Notes under the pieces: generated by a model | Told to the model about the DNA's origin: nothing | The model's input: the letters and a program-made list of their open reading frames with translations, nothing else | Databases searched by the model: none | Shown here: piece by piece, positions 21,981 to 33,529 of the stretch | Layout: the number at the start of each line of letters is the position of its first letter | Numbering within the stretch: position 1 is the first letter of the stretch | Program-made: the position numbers and the translations under genes | Origin: Melampsora larici-populina 98AG31 | Taxonomy: Eukaryota > Basidiomycota > Pucciniomycetes > Pucciniales > Melampsoraceae | DNA: 64,000 nt | Assembly: GCF_000204055.1 (NCBI RefSeq) | Contig: NW_006768801.1 | Coordinates: 671,447-735,446, forward strand | Direction of reading: 5' to 3'

Positions 21981-23039
21981 ATGCATTCATCGTCGTTTCA
22001 AGCATTAATAATTTTCGTTCTGTTTTCTCATTGCCTGGCAACCTCTAGAAGTTTTTCAAAACGCGAAATAAGCAGTTTGTGCTCCATTGCATTTTCAAAA
22101 CTTCAAATGGTCTTTCTCAATACTGACCCCAGGTAGCAACAACTTTGATGATTTTTATTAGGACCTAAGACTGTTTTGGGAGAAGTCTTTTCTTTTGTGG
22201 AGGATCACGCAAGAAATCAATATGATGTCGAGTCCGCTGAGAAATACCGAAATTCAGTTCCTCTTCGAGACCTTCGCACTCTTGAAGAAGTACCGGACTT
22301 GAAAAATTATGGATTTACTTACGTTCTCGGAAGAAAAATTGCTGGAACTGAAAATATGCACAAAGTCTCCGAAGCCTATAAAGCTGCCATGGAAGCAGAC
22401 GCTGTTGAGCTTGTTAAAGATTTGTAAGGACACCTTTCAGGAGCTTTTTTATTAACAGAATAAAGAGGAGCTCATTCATTTTACCTACGTAGGGTAGGGG
22501 CAAAAGCGGCAATCTCCTTCTCAGCGAATTATAGACATGCTTCAGGAGGACCCTCACAACCGATCCAAGGAATTCACTCCGATATGTCACCACAAGGAGC
22601 CAAATTTGTTAAAGATTATGTACTGGAGAGGTGCTTGGAGTCAAAGGATCCCAAGGAAATGGAAGTTGGAAGGTACCTACAGGAAGGTAAACACGCTGTT
22701 ATTCTGAATGTCTGGAGACCACTCGGCACTGTCACAGACAATCATCTTGGTTTATGTAAATGGGATTCACTGTCAAAAGAAGATGCTTTGTATTCAAGTA
22801 TCACACCAACAAATGGTGGAAATACCCTTCAGCGATGGCAGTACAGACAAGGTCAAAGGTGGTTTTACCTCAGCGAACAGAAAGCGGATGATGTTTATGT
22901 GTTCATGCAACATGATTCTAGGGCAGCCGATGGCCACGGAGTTAATGTACCACACGCTTCTTTCAATCTCGAAACCGATCGCAATGAAGCACCCAAACGA
23001 AGTAGCTATGAGACTAGAGTAATAGCCATCGTCACGTGA
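21981..23039 (+). CDS. secreted AsaB/GA4-desaturase-like oxygenase, copy D (300 aa)
   Basis: Exons 21981-22074, 22162-22423, 22493-23039. The signal peptide exon (MHSSSFQALIIFVLFSHCLA) is again 94 nt. The core contains HSDMSPQGA, LNVWRPLGTVTDNHLGLCKW, RQGQRWFYL, YVFMQHDSRA, GHGVNVPHASF and KRSSYE, so the metal and co-substrate residues are kept (RxS reads RSS). Exon 2 is 6 nt longer than in A and C. The protein ends soon after the family's last strand, without the C-terminal extension of F. Confidence 0.8.
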
Positions 23040-23834
23040 TCCCCAAATGGAAAAACATCTACACGATAGCGCCATCAGATTATTGCTTAACTTTGACTGA
23101 ATCCCTCGAAAAGACTTCAAGAAACTTGGCCACATATGGACTTTAGGTTATAACGCTTGTCATGGGCGACATCAACACATTTGATTGTCAAACTTGCATA
23201 TAATTTTACTTCAACTTCTCAACTTACTATATTTTTCAATGAACTGTCAAACCTTTGGTTCTGTTTGTTTGTCAGACCTTTTGTCGCCTTTCATTTTTCA
23301 TATCTATCACTTAATATGATCCATTCCCAGTCACATTTTTAAGTTGAAGACTATATCTAGCAAGAACGTAACAAATAAATTTTGACTAACGTCAAAGAGA
23401 AGTAAATAAATACCACATGGCAGACAGTAGATACTCTTAGTCTTTGAATAAATCATAACAGTGCACAAAGAACTAAATTCAGCTCCACTTGGGCATTGGA
23501 AGGCAGAATTGGCTTTTTTGGTAAAGTTTAAGTGCTGAGGCCTACCACAGGCTTAGAATGTGTGACTTGTGTGTCAAGCTCTTGATTTTCAGCAAAATAC
23601 AAACAATCAATTTTGTCAAGATCTGCTCATATCTTACATGGCTTGAAGAGGTGTGTCAAGAATGATACTTGAATCTGGAACATTACCAGATTTGCAACAG
23701 AATTGTAAAGGAGTCTCAAGCTTTACTATTTTTGGAACAAATTTCCATATTCAAACCAATAATTGAACAATTCTTGTGTCAGTGTCTACCAAATTCAATT
23801 CCTTCATCATCAAATCTATAGAATCATGCAATTA

Positions 23835-25883
23835 ATGACGATCCCAATCAGTTCATCTTTGTTACATGTATTTCTTCTTCTGTATTATCAGTCTTCTGTC
23901 AGCTGTGGAAGTATTTCAAAGAATGAACTAAAAGGTTAGCTTGCATTGAATTTCCTAGATATTCAGCCAGTTTTGCTAGATGCTGACCTCAGTTCTTATC
24001 ATCTTATGTTTTTTCATTGGTTGCTGCACCAGTTTATGGATATGCCTATGCAGTGCCCAGCCATCTGAGGATTTGACTAGATATCTTGTGCAAAAATCCA
24101 AACCCTGCAACATTCCTCTTGAAGATCTTTGCAATTCTAACCTTAGACCAGATTTGAAAACTCATGGATTGACTTGTGTTTCTAGCATGTTATAAAAATT
24201 GGAAATTTTTGGGGGGATATTGGCAAATACAAAGTTGCCATAGAGGAAAATTCTGTTAAGCTTGCAAAAAAATTGTAAGATGACTATCTTGTACATTGTC
24301 TCATAGAACAGGACTGATGAACCCTGTCAATAAGGAAGCTTATTGAGCAAGGAAATGACGGCGTAATAGTTGATATATAAATGTTACAGGTCGATCACAT
24401 ATAATTTATATATGTAGGACAGCAGTTGACAATAGTAATCAAAGAGAAAAAGCAGAATAAAGACCAGAATCCGTGGATACTAACTGTAAAAGGGCTTATA
24501 AGGGACATGTAAGGGCTTTGGGAGGTTGTTGTGGAGGGATTGGTTGGTTTATAAAGCTTGGTAAACTTGATTTGTTATTGTAAAGGATGAGGAGCAAAAG
24601 AAATAAGACAAAGACAAGGGTTTGTATACCCGTCAGAACAAGCAGAAAGCGCACAGCAACATAAGAAAATACAAATCAGGAGGCTAATGTGAACATCTCC
24701 TGTTAACAACTGATCAATGATCCGTAGATGATCACATATGATCATTACAACAAGATCTGTGCATGTAATGATCTACTTTTTAGTATTACTGATCTTCAAT
24801 TCCCATGATCCCTGATTCACCCTTGTAATTCATGCTATTACAACCCTTCCTTTTAGCACAAGAGCCCTAGACCTCCCTTCTTGGCGGCCATCACATGCCA
24901 AGAAGATCGGTTCTAGATGAACAGCTACTAAGTTGGGTTCCCAATCCAACTTAGTTGCTTGAACTAGGACTACATGTGGTCATTAGAAAGATTATCATAA
25001 AAAAAATTACTTTAGGATCATCTTCCAAACTGATCCGTGAGTATTTTGTTTATTGAATATTGATCATCTTTTGAATACACAAAAATAGAGAAAAATAGAA
25101 ACGGAATTGAAGTTTAAGTGAAAGTGATAAGTGAAAAAGAATAGTAGAAAAAAAGTACTATGTGTATTACTCGTGTAATTGATGATTACATGTTTGTAAC
25201 TTCATGTAATCATTTGTTACGAGTTCTTTCAGCTTATTACTACATGTAACTGTTGAATTAAATGTAGTTACATGTATTTAATAAGGTTTGATTGTGAGGA
25301 AGGAGATATACGGCTATGTCTGTGTATGCCCTTCCAGACAAACCCCAAATACTTAAGATGGGGGCAAAGTTGGGCTATAAGAGGACATCTTCAATGACCA
25401 AGACGGGTGCCAATAATTCACTCTGATATGTCGCCAAAAGAAGCTCAGTGCATGAAAACACATCACCAAGAAAAGCTTTTGAATTGAGGGGAGCCAAGCA
25501 AGGTTGAAGCTGGAAAATGCCTAAGGGATGGTAGAAACTTTGTTATTCTGAATGTGTGGAGACCAATTAAAACTATATCAGATGATCATCTGGGTTTATG
25601 TGTATGGGATTCACACTTACCACAAGACATCTTAGATTTTGGAATTCAACCAACAGATACCTCCAATTCACTTTAGCCATGTAAGTATAGAGAAGGCCAA
25701 AAGTGGGTATACCTAAGCAATCAGAGGCCTGATGAAGTTTATGTATTCATGCAACATGATAGTACAGCAAAAGATGGGCACAGTATCAATATTCCACATA
25801 CTTCCTTCAAGCTCTCAAAAGATTGTGCCAAAGTATCTGAAAGAACCAGTATAGAGTGTAGGGTAAATGTATTTGTTGAATAA
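23835..25883 (+). pseudogene. broken secreted oxygenase-like gene, copy E
   Basis: Exon 1 is intact (23835-23934, signal-like MTIPISSSLLHVFLLLYY, then SKNELK). Exon 2 (to 24274) is frameshifted and lacks part of the DGFTYV block. Intron 2 measures about 1080 bases instead of 68-70. Exon 3 (from about 25358) has a frame break before HSDMSP, TGA at 25485-25487 and TAG at 25674-25676. The remainder still resembles the family: LNVWRP, DDHLGLCVW, YVFMQHDSTA, PHTSF and ERTSIE, ending at TAA 25881. Relative to copy F, CpG is nearly absent. Confidence 0.8.
24275..25357. mobile_element. insertion inside intron 2 of copy E (unclassified)
   Basis: Intron 2 is 68-70 bases in all five intact copies but about 1080 here, so roughly 1 kb was inserted. 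The insert is AT-rich, with repeated ACATGTAA and GATCAT words. I could not define clear ends or a target duplication. A solo LTR or a decayed DNA element are both possible. Confidence 0.45.
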
Positions 25884-26465
25884 CCTTGCCTGGAAACAAC
25901 CATACTTGATTGAAACCCACTGGAGGGCTAGAAAAAATGTGGATTGCTTATAATCATGTCTGTGGTAAATATCAGAAATGTTGAAATCCAATCAAGACAG
26001 GTCTAAGTATAGTACTTACGAGTATAGTATGAAGAGGTTAAGATGTTAGGCTATAACAATGTAAGGTTAAGAAGAATAGTCTCAGAGTGGTTTTCAGGTT
26101 TGACAGTTAATCATCCCAATCAATGTTATCGAAAATCTTCCCCAATTTGTTTTGAGTGTTTTCGTTTGTATAGTCCAGATGATTGCCCCCCCGTTCTTAC
26201 TCTCTTTCCTCATCTGTTGGAAAGAGAGTAAGTAATTTCACTCAGATCAATCATCACGGTCTTTTACTAATTTTTCTACTGTTATACTTTAGAATCCCTC
26301 AGATCACTAGCCACGAGTTTATCAAACTCACATTTCTATTTTCTCATATTTAAAATTTCCTCTGAGCCTTCAGGTACATCATCTCATTCTAACTATAGAT
26401 ATAAACCTTTATAATCTTACTTGTCTTTCTGTTTCATCTTCAATCTTTCTTTTGTGGTGTCTTTA
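25884..26465. other. gene-free, CpG-poor DNA
   Basis: Nothing was recognised. A pyrimidine-rich stretch (26190-26220) is paired with GGAAAGAGAGTAAG just after it, forming a weak hairpin. Confidence 0.35.
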
Positions 26466-26607
26466 GGTTAGTTCGAGAAAGGTCTCCATACCTTTGAACA
26501 GGGAGAAGAGTGCTTACATTAGGCACTGATTGTTTAGGTTAGTTCGAGAAAGGTCTGCATACCTTTGAACAGGGAGAAGAGTGCTTACATTAGGCACTGA
26601 TTGTTTA
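26466..26607. repeat. two-copy tandem repeat, 71-bp unit
   Basis: The unit starting GGTTAGTTCGAGAAAGGTCT occurs at 26466 and again at 26537, identical except for one base (CTCC versus CTGC). The near identity marks a recent duplication next to the hAT remnant. Confidence 0.85.
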
Positions 26608-26689
26608 GGTACAACGGTGTTCTTATCCATTTACAAGAAAACATAATATTCAGCTGTTACATCTCAAGAAATGCTCTTTCAGAAGCAAT

Positions 26690-26895
26690 CAGCTGTTCTA
26701 TGGTGACTCCCACCAACACCGGGTAAGCAACGCAACACCACACAACAGCGTCATTCAGCATGGCGTTGTGTTTTGCCAAAGATAAGACTTTTTGGAACTC
26801 TTGTAGCGCAGCAGTTTTGATAAGCAAAGAGCAACGCAACAATAATTGTGTTGCGGTTTGAACGCTACGCAATGGGCGCAACAGCAACGCCACTA
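26690..26895. repeat. GCAAC-rich array, probable subterminal region of the hAT element
   Basis: At least seven GCAAC/GTTGC words, many as GCAACGCAAC, crowd into about 200 bases just past the 3' end of the hAT transposase remnant. Repeated short words near element ends are typical binding sites of hAT transposases. A similar array occurs at 49666-49975. Confidence 0.45.
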
Positions 26896-27121
26896 ACTAA
26901 AATGGGTTTAAGCAGCGAGATCAATTTTGAATAGCATTTATAGCATCAACCCATGGTCGGAGATGGTACAGGCGAATACAAAAAATAGGGAAAACAAGAG
27001 GAATGAACAATATTAAAGAGAGTTATGAAAAATTGATGTTAAAAAACCAATAATGAAGGAGGAGAAAAAAAAAGTTGAAATCGATTGATCCATGGTCAAG
27101 TCATGGGTATGCCCATTGCTT

Positions 27122-29252
27122 TTAGAACCTTGCTAAGCTTGTCAAAACACTACCCAGCTCAACTCCTTCTCTTAACCACAGTCTGCTTGATACAAGGCTT
27201 TCAATCGTTTGGGCAATCAAGCTGCCTCGGCTACATGAACAAACATCTGAAGCACAGGAGAAGATTCTCTCTGCCGCACACGAAGAACCGGTGGTTGCTA
27301 GGTAATCTCTAGCCATGAGGGCCAAGACTTGGTAATTTTTTGCGTGAGCCTAGAAAGTAATACATTTATTATTAATCGAAGTAATCATTTTCATACTAAC
27401 TATATTTGATCAGCAGAAGAAAAAAAGAACTCACCTTCCACCACAGTAGGCTTGCTTCCGGATCCTGAACATCGTAGTTCTCTGTCTTCATCTTGTCCGT
27501 TCCACGTAGATAGTTCTTCAACGGTAGGTCATCAGTCTCATCAACTTCCGATTCCACTTCCGTGTTGCTGCCAAAGATTTCTGGCTTAGGGGAAGAAGTG
27601 GCGTGTGTCTTCGATTGTCTTTCACGTTTGATTTGAGAAGAAGTCGATCTGATGATAGGTGCAGAGAGCTCGTACTCTTGGTGGAGCCGACACAGAGTTG
27701 CTTCAGCTTGCATCGTAACCAAGGCACTTTCTCCAAACCATTTTACAAAAATCTAAGTCAAAAGAATGGATGTAGTACAGTGGCCATGACAAGACTCTTG
27801 CATGCCAGCGCCTCTTTAAGATACTTGTCAGTTTTTTCTTTTATCTTTGCGAGCATCAGATATATGGCGTCAGTTGTGCTGAGGGGTAATATCTTCTTTT
27901 CGAGATTGTTCTGAAGCTGCACGTATTGGGGTATCACCATGCACCCAGTCGGTCCATCGCCCTCCATGAGAAGGGTTGTCTTCAAGAATGGCTAAAATCA
28001 TTAATCAAAATGAGAGAATAGAAAAAGAAAACATGTTGGATGATTGTATAGATAAGATATATCAAAATGGTCTACTTACTTCAAGTTCTTTGTTGATTCT
28101 TCGGACTTGTGCCCATTCACTGGTTGTCATTTCGAGTTCACAAAAATATCCATAGGGCTTCTTGTTTTTATGTGGCGGGCGATTCTTTGCGTGGACAATG
28201 TTTAAATCGTCTCGGCACAATTGATTGATGACCTGCATGAATAAAAAGTTACCTGGAATCGTGATTGATAATGAGAGGAAATAATCAACAGTACCTCACG
28301 TGCAAGCCATGCCTTGTGGCGGCTTTGATATTTCACATTCCATCAAATGCCGTAACCTGCAATGATTGATCCTTGAAATCCCTTTTGGGCACACACACGA
28401 TCATACTCCTTGCGCCAAGCCGCGGAACGTGTGATTCTTCAAGTGATAAAGTCCACCTGTTCGATGAAATAAGTATTCAGCAATTTGTTACGTTGAATAC
28501 AAGAGATAAAACATATTATATACATACCTTGCGCAAGATATAATTGAGATTGTTTGCTTCATGACGGTGCGTTGGGTGGACCTCATTATCGTCAAGGGTC
28601 AATTTGGGTGCTGCTTCATCCTCAGCGTCAGCAGCATCCCACTCCCCTTCATCATCAAGTTCAAGAACAACATCGGCTGGAGCTGGAGCATCCTCAAGGT
28701 CCTGCAAGTCGTGCTCGTGGGTTTTGTCTTCCTCCTCAGCAAGATTTGATCGGCCAACACCTGGTGGAACTACCATCGGTTTGTCTTCTGGTTCGTCCTC
28801 CTCAAGGATGCTACCTACAATGCGAAAGTGACCTCGGTCAGTAGCTTTGGCTTTGAGGGGTGGCGGAGCTTTAACTCCAAGCGCTGCCAAACCTGCATTG
28901 ACAATCAATGCAAGTTTATGGCAAAAACAAAATATATGCATCGTGTGTGGGTCCCATCGGTAAGAATTGATGTCGTCCTGTTCTAAAAACTGATTGTGCA
29001 TCTCTTGAGCCATTGTCTTGTTGTTAGAGCCCGAATCTGTGGTCTGACATAGCAGGTGTTACAAAATAAATCAAGATGTCAGCACGAGCGGTTACCTTTT
29101 GTGGTCCAACCATCGTGAACCAGATTGAATTTTGATTTGAGATCCTGGGAAATTAAAAACAAAAATTTAGATTACATAAAAGGATAAAGAACTAAAAAAT
29201 TGATGATGACCTTGAGTTCTGAGAACACCTTCTCTTTAAGTGAAAGATTGAT
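27122..29252 (-). pseudogene. decayed hAT-family transposase
   Basis: Blocks in order on the minus strand: LKEKVFSELK and FNLVHDGWTTKG (RNase-H-like entry, about 29250-29100); DSGSNNKTMAQEMHNQF with HIFCFCHKLALIVNAGLAALG (29050-28850); an acidic linker; TRSAAWRKEYD, WNVKYQSRHKAW and TTSEWAQVRRINKELE (28460-28090); KTDKYLKEALACKSLVMATVLHPFF (27985-27758); and the C-terminal dimerisation segment ARDYLATTGSSCAAERIFSCAS (27325-27122). At least three in-frame TGA codons sit at expected Arg positions (28441-28439, 28345-28343, 27760-27758). No N-terminal zinc finger was found; upstream DNA is replaced by an unrelated palindrome. It is inactive. Confidence 0.85.
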
Positions 29253-29315
29253 TAAATTGAGTGTATTGTGGGGTGTGGTGGTGAACTAGACAGCTTGAAA
29301 TTTAAATTGAGTAAG

Positions 29316-29370
29316 TCCTTTGTGCAGGTGTTCAACTTGGCAGGTGATTCCTGCACCCCTGCACAAAGGA
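29316..29370. repeat. palindromic repeat (TCCTTTGTGCAGG arms)
   Basis: TCCTTTGTGCAGG at 29316 is matched by CCTGCACAAAGGA ending at 29370. It is a TG-shifted relative of the palindrome at 32655-32724 (CCTCGTGC there, CCTTTGTGC here), as expected from CpG decay. From 29371 to 30571 nothing else was recognised; the DNA is CpG-poor. Confidence 0.6.
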
Positions 29371-30571
29371 ATTAGTCAAGTTGAGCTTGAAACAATGAAC
29401 TAGTGGTAATCATTCATAAAACAATTCAACATGTGGAGCTGATGTGCTTTCTTGGGATTTCCTGGCAACATCTTGAGACCTTTTCTCTTTTTCCATGTTG
29501 AATCCTGGAACTTCATACAAAGACTTTAACCTAAGTCCAAACAGGCAAACTCAAAGACTTATGTTAGCTGAGGTAACCTTTTTTTCCAGAATTGAGCCTA
29601 AATTCTAACTTTTTCCAATACAAACATTTTGGCCAAAATGTCAAATTCTTTAGGACACATTCCCTTGAGGAATTTCTGACCAGAAATCACATTTTGTAAA
29701 ATTCTTAATGCAAAAATGAAACATGCACCACCAAATAGACACTTTAAACTTTGAAGATTGTGATTTAGAAATTGCTTAAGTGAATGTGCCCTTAAACAAC
29801 AAGACACAAATCAATTGGGTACAGCCAAGAGATACTTTGTAGAATGTATACCATCAAAAGAGGTATAAAGGGCCTGGATTTTTATAGACATTTTCATTTC
29901 ACACAAAATAAATGATAACATGTGTCATGGGAAATTCTGGTCACTTATAGTATCTGATCTGCCCTGTGGCAGTGCCAGTGCAACACAACTGGGATACAAT
30001 GCCAGTGCAATAGATTTGGTCAGACTTGGGGCCCAGAGGTACAATGCACACCAGTGGGCTTGGCCTAGAAGTGCAGCAGGAACAGTTTTTTTCTGCCCTG
30101 TGGATGTCACCCCATTGTGTGCATTGCAGCCATCTTAATTCTGTAGTTGAATTCTTTAATCAAATTGCATGGCCCTCGCCCACCACAGCTAAAAAGTGTG
30201 TATTCCAGTCTGGGATCCAAGTGGGGTTTTGTCAGCAAAACACATGATGTCAAATTTGTCAAGGAACCTTCATACATGTTGTTCACACCATGACCATGGT
30301 TTGATGTTATGTATCTCTTGGTTGCATGGTCTCACCAGTATCATGTTACAGATGGCATGTTACATACATCATACAAGGTGGTGAGAAATGTTCCAAGCCA
30401 GTACTTGAAACTTGAGTATTGCCATACTTGTTAGAGATTTAGACTGGTCACTCAAGTATCACTATCTGTAGCAAAACATTGCTACTTAAATCAATGATCA
30501 AATAATTGCTTTTTTGGTATATCACAGATTCAGGCCATTCATCACCAAGGGTAAAGAACATCAAAAGCACC

Positions 30572-31803
30572 ATGCTATCAATGTACTCATTGTTCCAAAT
30601 ACTTTTTTTTCTCCTTTTTCATGCTTTAGTTGACTGCAGAAGTATTTCCAAAAGGGGTCTAAAAGGTTTGTGTCAATTGATTTTCTTAACACTTAAGCTG
30701 ACCTGTCCCAATGCTGACTTCAATTTCAAATTTCTTGATGGCTGTTTCTCAGATCCTACAACAGCTTTAGGCTATGCATACCATGCAAGGCCAGATGAAG
30801 ATGGAACAGGATATCATGGCGATGAATCTACATGTCACCTCATTGAACTTCATGATCTCCGCACTTGTAAACGGCAACCTAAACTGAAGACTGAGGGATT
30901 TACTCATGTTTCTGGAAGGCCTGTCAATGAATTTAACAATCAAAATGAATACCAAACTCAAATAGAGGCTGATTCAGTGAATCTTGTGAAAGAATTGTAA
31001 GTGAAGCTTTAACCAAATTTTCTTCAGGCAATGCAAAAGGAACTTATGGCTTTAAAATACTCAGGACTGGTGCAACAGCAGCAGTTGCCATTGATAGTAC
31101 TTTCAGAGGGGATCCTGACAGCAGTTCAGAAGTGATATTTCCAACAGTGCCACTCATCCACTCAGATATGTCACCAGCAGGAGCTCAACTTCTCAAACAA
31201 TGCTGCCAAAACAATTTTTTGAAATTTGGGGATACACGGGAGATTCAATTTGGAAAGTACTTGCAGGAGAATAAAAAGGTTGTCATCCTGAATGTGTGGA
31301 GGCCAATTCAGCCGGTTTCTGACAATCCTCTTGGTTTATGTGAATGGAGCTCACTTTCTCCACCAGATGATACTCTAGAGTATGGAGTCGAACCAACAAC
31401 TGCAAGCAATTCAATTCAGCCGTGGAAGTATAAAGAAGGCCAAAAATGGTGGTACTTGAGTAATATGAGGCCTGATGAAGCTTATGTATTTATGCAACAT
31501 GATAACACAGCAAAGAATGGGCATGGGATCAATGTTCCACATGCTTCATTTAAAATGGTAACAGATGACCCCAATATATCTCAAAGAAGCAGTGTAGAGT
31601 GTAGGGTAATGGCATTTTTTGAACCTCTACCTCAAGAATCCCTACTTGAAAAAATGTGTGAAAAAACTAGTAAGATACTCAAGTTTTATGGGAAGAAATT
31701 CAACTGCAATCATCAAGCAACATTTTCACAAAAAGTCAAGGAAGTGTCACAATTTATGTTTAATCAATTCAGCCAAGGTGTCTCAGACAATTACAAAAAG
31801 TGA
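30572..31803 (+). CDS. secreted AsaB/GA4-desaturase-like oxygenase, copy F (358 aa) with C-terminal extension
   Basis: Exons 30572-30665, 30753-30996, 31065-31803. The start MLSMYSLFQILFFLLFHALV is placed so that exon 1 is 94 nt, as in A, C and D; a second ATG lies three codons in. Conserved blocks: HSDMSPAGA, LNVWRPIQPVSDNPLGLC, WKYKEGQKWWYL, YVFMQHDNTA, GHGINVPHASF and QRSSVE, keeping HxD...H...RxS. After the fold it carries about 50 extra residues, Lys-rich with two cysteines, that no other copy has. The surrounding DNA and the exons themselves are strongly CpG-depleted, yet the frame is intact. Confidence 0.8.
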
Positions 31804-33529
31804 ACCTGTTGAAAAATCTCATCAAATTTCCTCACCAAAATATCAGCCATTGGTATCTGAATTGATGGGCAGATTTCTGGTTTGGTGATTACATTTTCTA
31901 GGCTCATTGAGGGTTTGAAGAACCACATGGCTGTTAAACCTGCATGATTGCTTACACCAGTCATTTTCTTTGATTTACAAAATCTATGGCTGCCAGTCAT
32001 TGGTATGACTTTTAGTCATTGATCAATGATTTGTGCTCATTTTTCAAACACATCTTTGTCTGAATATATATATATATATATAATTGAAGTAATGCTATTT
32101 TCATGTTTGAATCTACATAATATTGTGCTGTCACTCAGATGAAAAGAATCTTTGTGAGCCTCATAAATTCATGCAACAGGATTGTAAACAATACTATCCA
32201 CAGCCAAAAAAATATTGAAATTGCATGATTCCTTCATTTTAGCATGATAAGATCACATAACAATTTTTTGATTGAAATCATTGAATGACTTGTAACGTGT
32301 CTGGTTATGGGCACGCACTTTAAAGGTGCGCTTGGATGCGTCTGACCAAGATATGCGCCCGGGCGCCACCAGGCGCGCTTTCGGCTACAAAAATAAATCA
32401 AAAGTCGCAAAATCCAACACTGGCTCTCATAGGTATACGATTGTTGTTCAATCAGAGCTTCCTCTGGCTCCGAATAGTTGATCGAGCTCAATCCAAAATG
32501 TTCTGGACGAGTTTCAGAATGAACGGCATTGTCCCACTGATCAGTAGGATAAAGAAGCTCCCCGTGAATTTCATCCAGAAAAGTCGGATCTCGTTGACGG
32601 AGGTGGTAGAGTGAGGACTTTGCAAGGTTATCGGGGGCTTGGCGAACTTAAATAAGTCCCTCGTGCAGAGGCTTAACATAACAACGGGCATCGCTTGCTA
32701 TGTCAAACCTCTGCACGAGGGACTAATTAGTTAAGTTGGGGTTGGCGTGGATATCGAGCTGGATGTCGTAAGGGAAGTAATCTTTTGAACAACCAGCTGA
32801 GGGTATGTCGAGTCTATTCACCTTCAAACCAACAAAGCGCGCGCCTCCCGCAAAGCATAGTTTTGAGCCCGCGCGCGGCTCGTCTTTTGGCATCCACAAC
32901 GTGACCTGTGAGAGGTATAGAGAACATGATTTGAACTTGAATCATTCTGCTCCAGATTGCTGAAGGAAAGCCACCGGCTAGTTCATGATGCAGAGTCATT
33001 GACCAATGCATAAAAGAAGAGAAAGCCAATCTTGATAGGAATCTGTGGATACATAGTAGTCATTGAATCAGTCCTTGTTTTCCGGAGACAGTGACCTGTT
33101 ACAAAAGGATAGGTTGCATCTTTGAGTGAATGGCTCCATGTAGACCTCAACATCTTGCTCTATGATTAGCTTTCTAAATATTTGAAAGCCACAACCTTAA
33201 TTTTCATTCATTGTTTCTAGGAATGACTGTTGATTTTGTAATACAATAGCAAGAATCTGAATGTTGATAAATAATTGAATGTTCTATCAGAAAGTGACAA
33301 GAAAAGCACAAACCCAAAATGAAAACTTTTGAAAAAAACTTCGCATCAAGTAAAAAGGTACAGCGAAGAGAGACGTATAGATATGAAGCATAAAGAGATG
33401 AAAAAATGAAAAAATGTTCTTCATATGTAAAAAGGTTGGGCAAAACCAGAGATGAAATAAAGCAAGACCTGATACAAAAGTGAAGACCTGATCCAAAAGT
33501 CAAGATGATCAGGAGTAATTTTTTTATGC
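31804..33529. repeat. repeat-rich spacer: TA microsatellite, GC-rich patches and a 17-bp palindrome
   Basis: A (TA)n run lies at about 32065-32082. AGTCCCTCGTGCAGAGG (32655-32671) is perfectly inverted at 32708-32724. Two GCGC-rich patches (about 32297-32390 and 32833-32905) face each other. Their outer edges (TCTGGTTATGGGC and CCACAACGTGACC) resemble the ends of the hAT-like element at 48910-49318, suggesting a diverged relative of about 600 bp. No gene was recognised. Confidence 0.45.

Noticed and set aside
23835..25883. Classic RIP as the cause of copy E decay
   Set aside because: The observed changes include indels and a CAG-to-TAG in a non-CpG context, so a single RIP-like process cannot be claimed for this copy.
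28554..28844. Plus-strand frames opposite the hAT remnant
   Set aside because: Antisense to the acidic linker of the transposase; no independent evidence.
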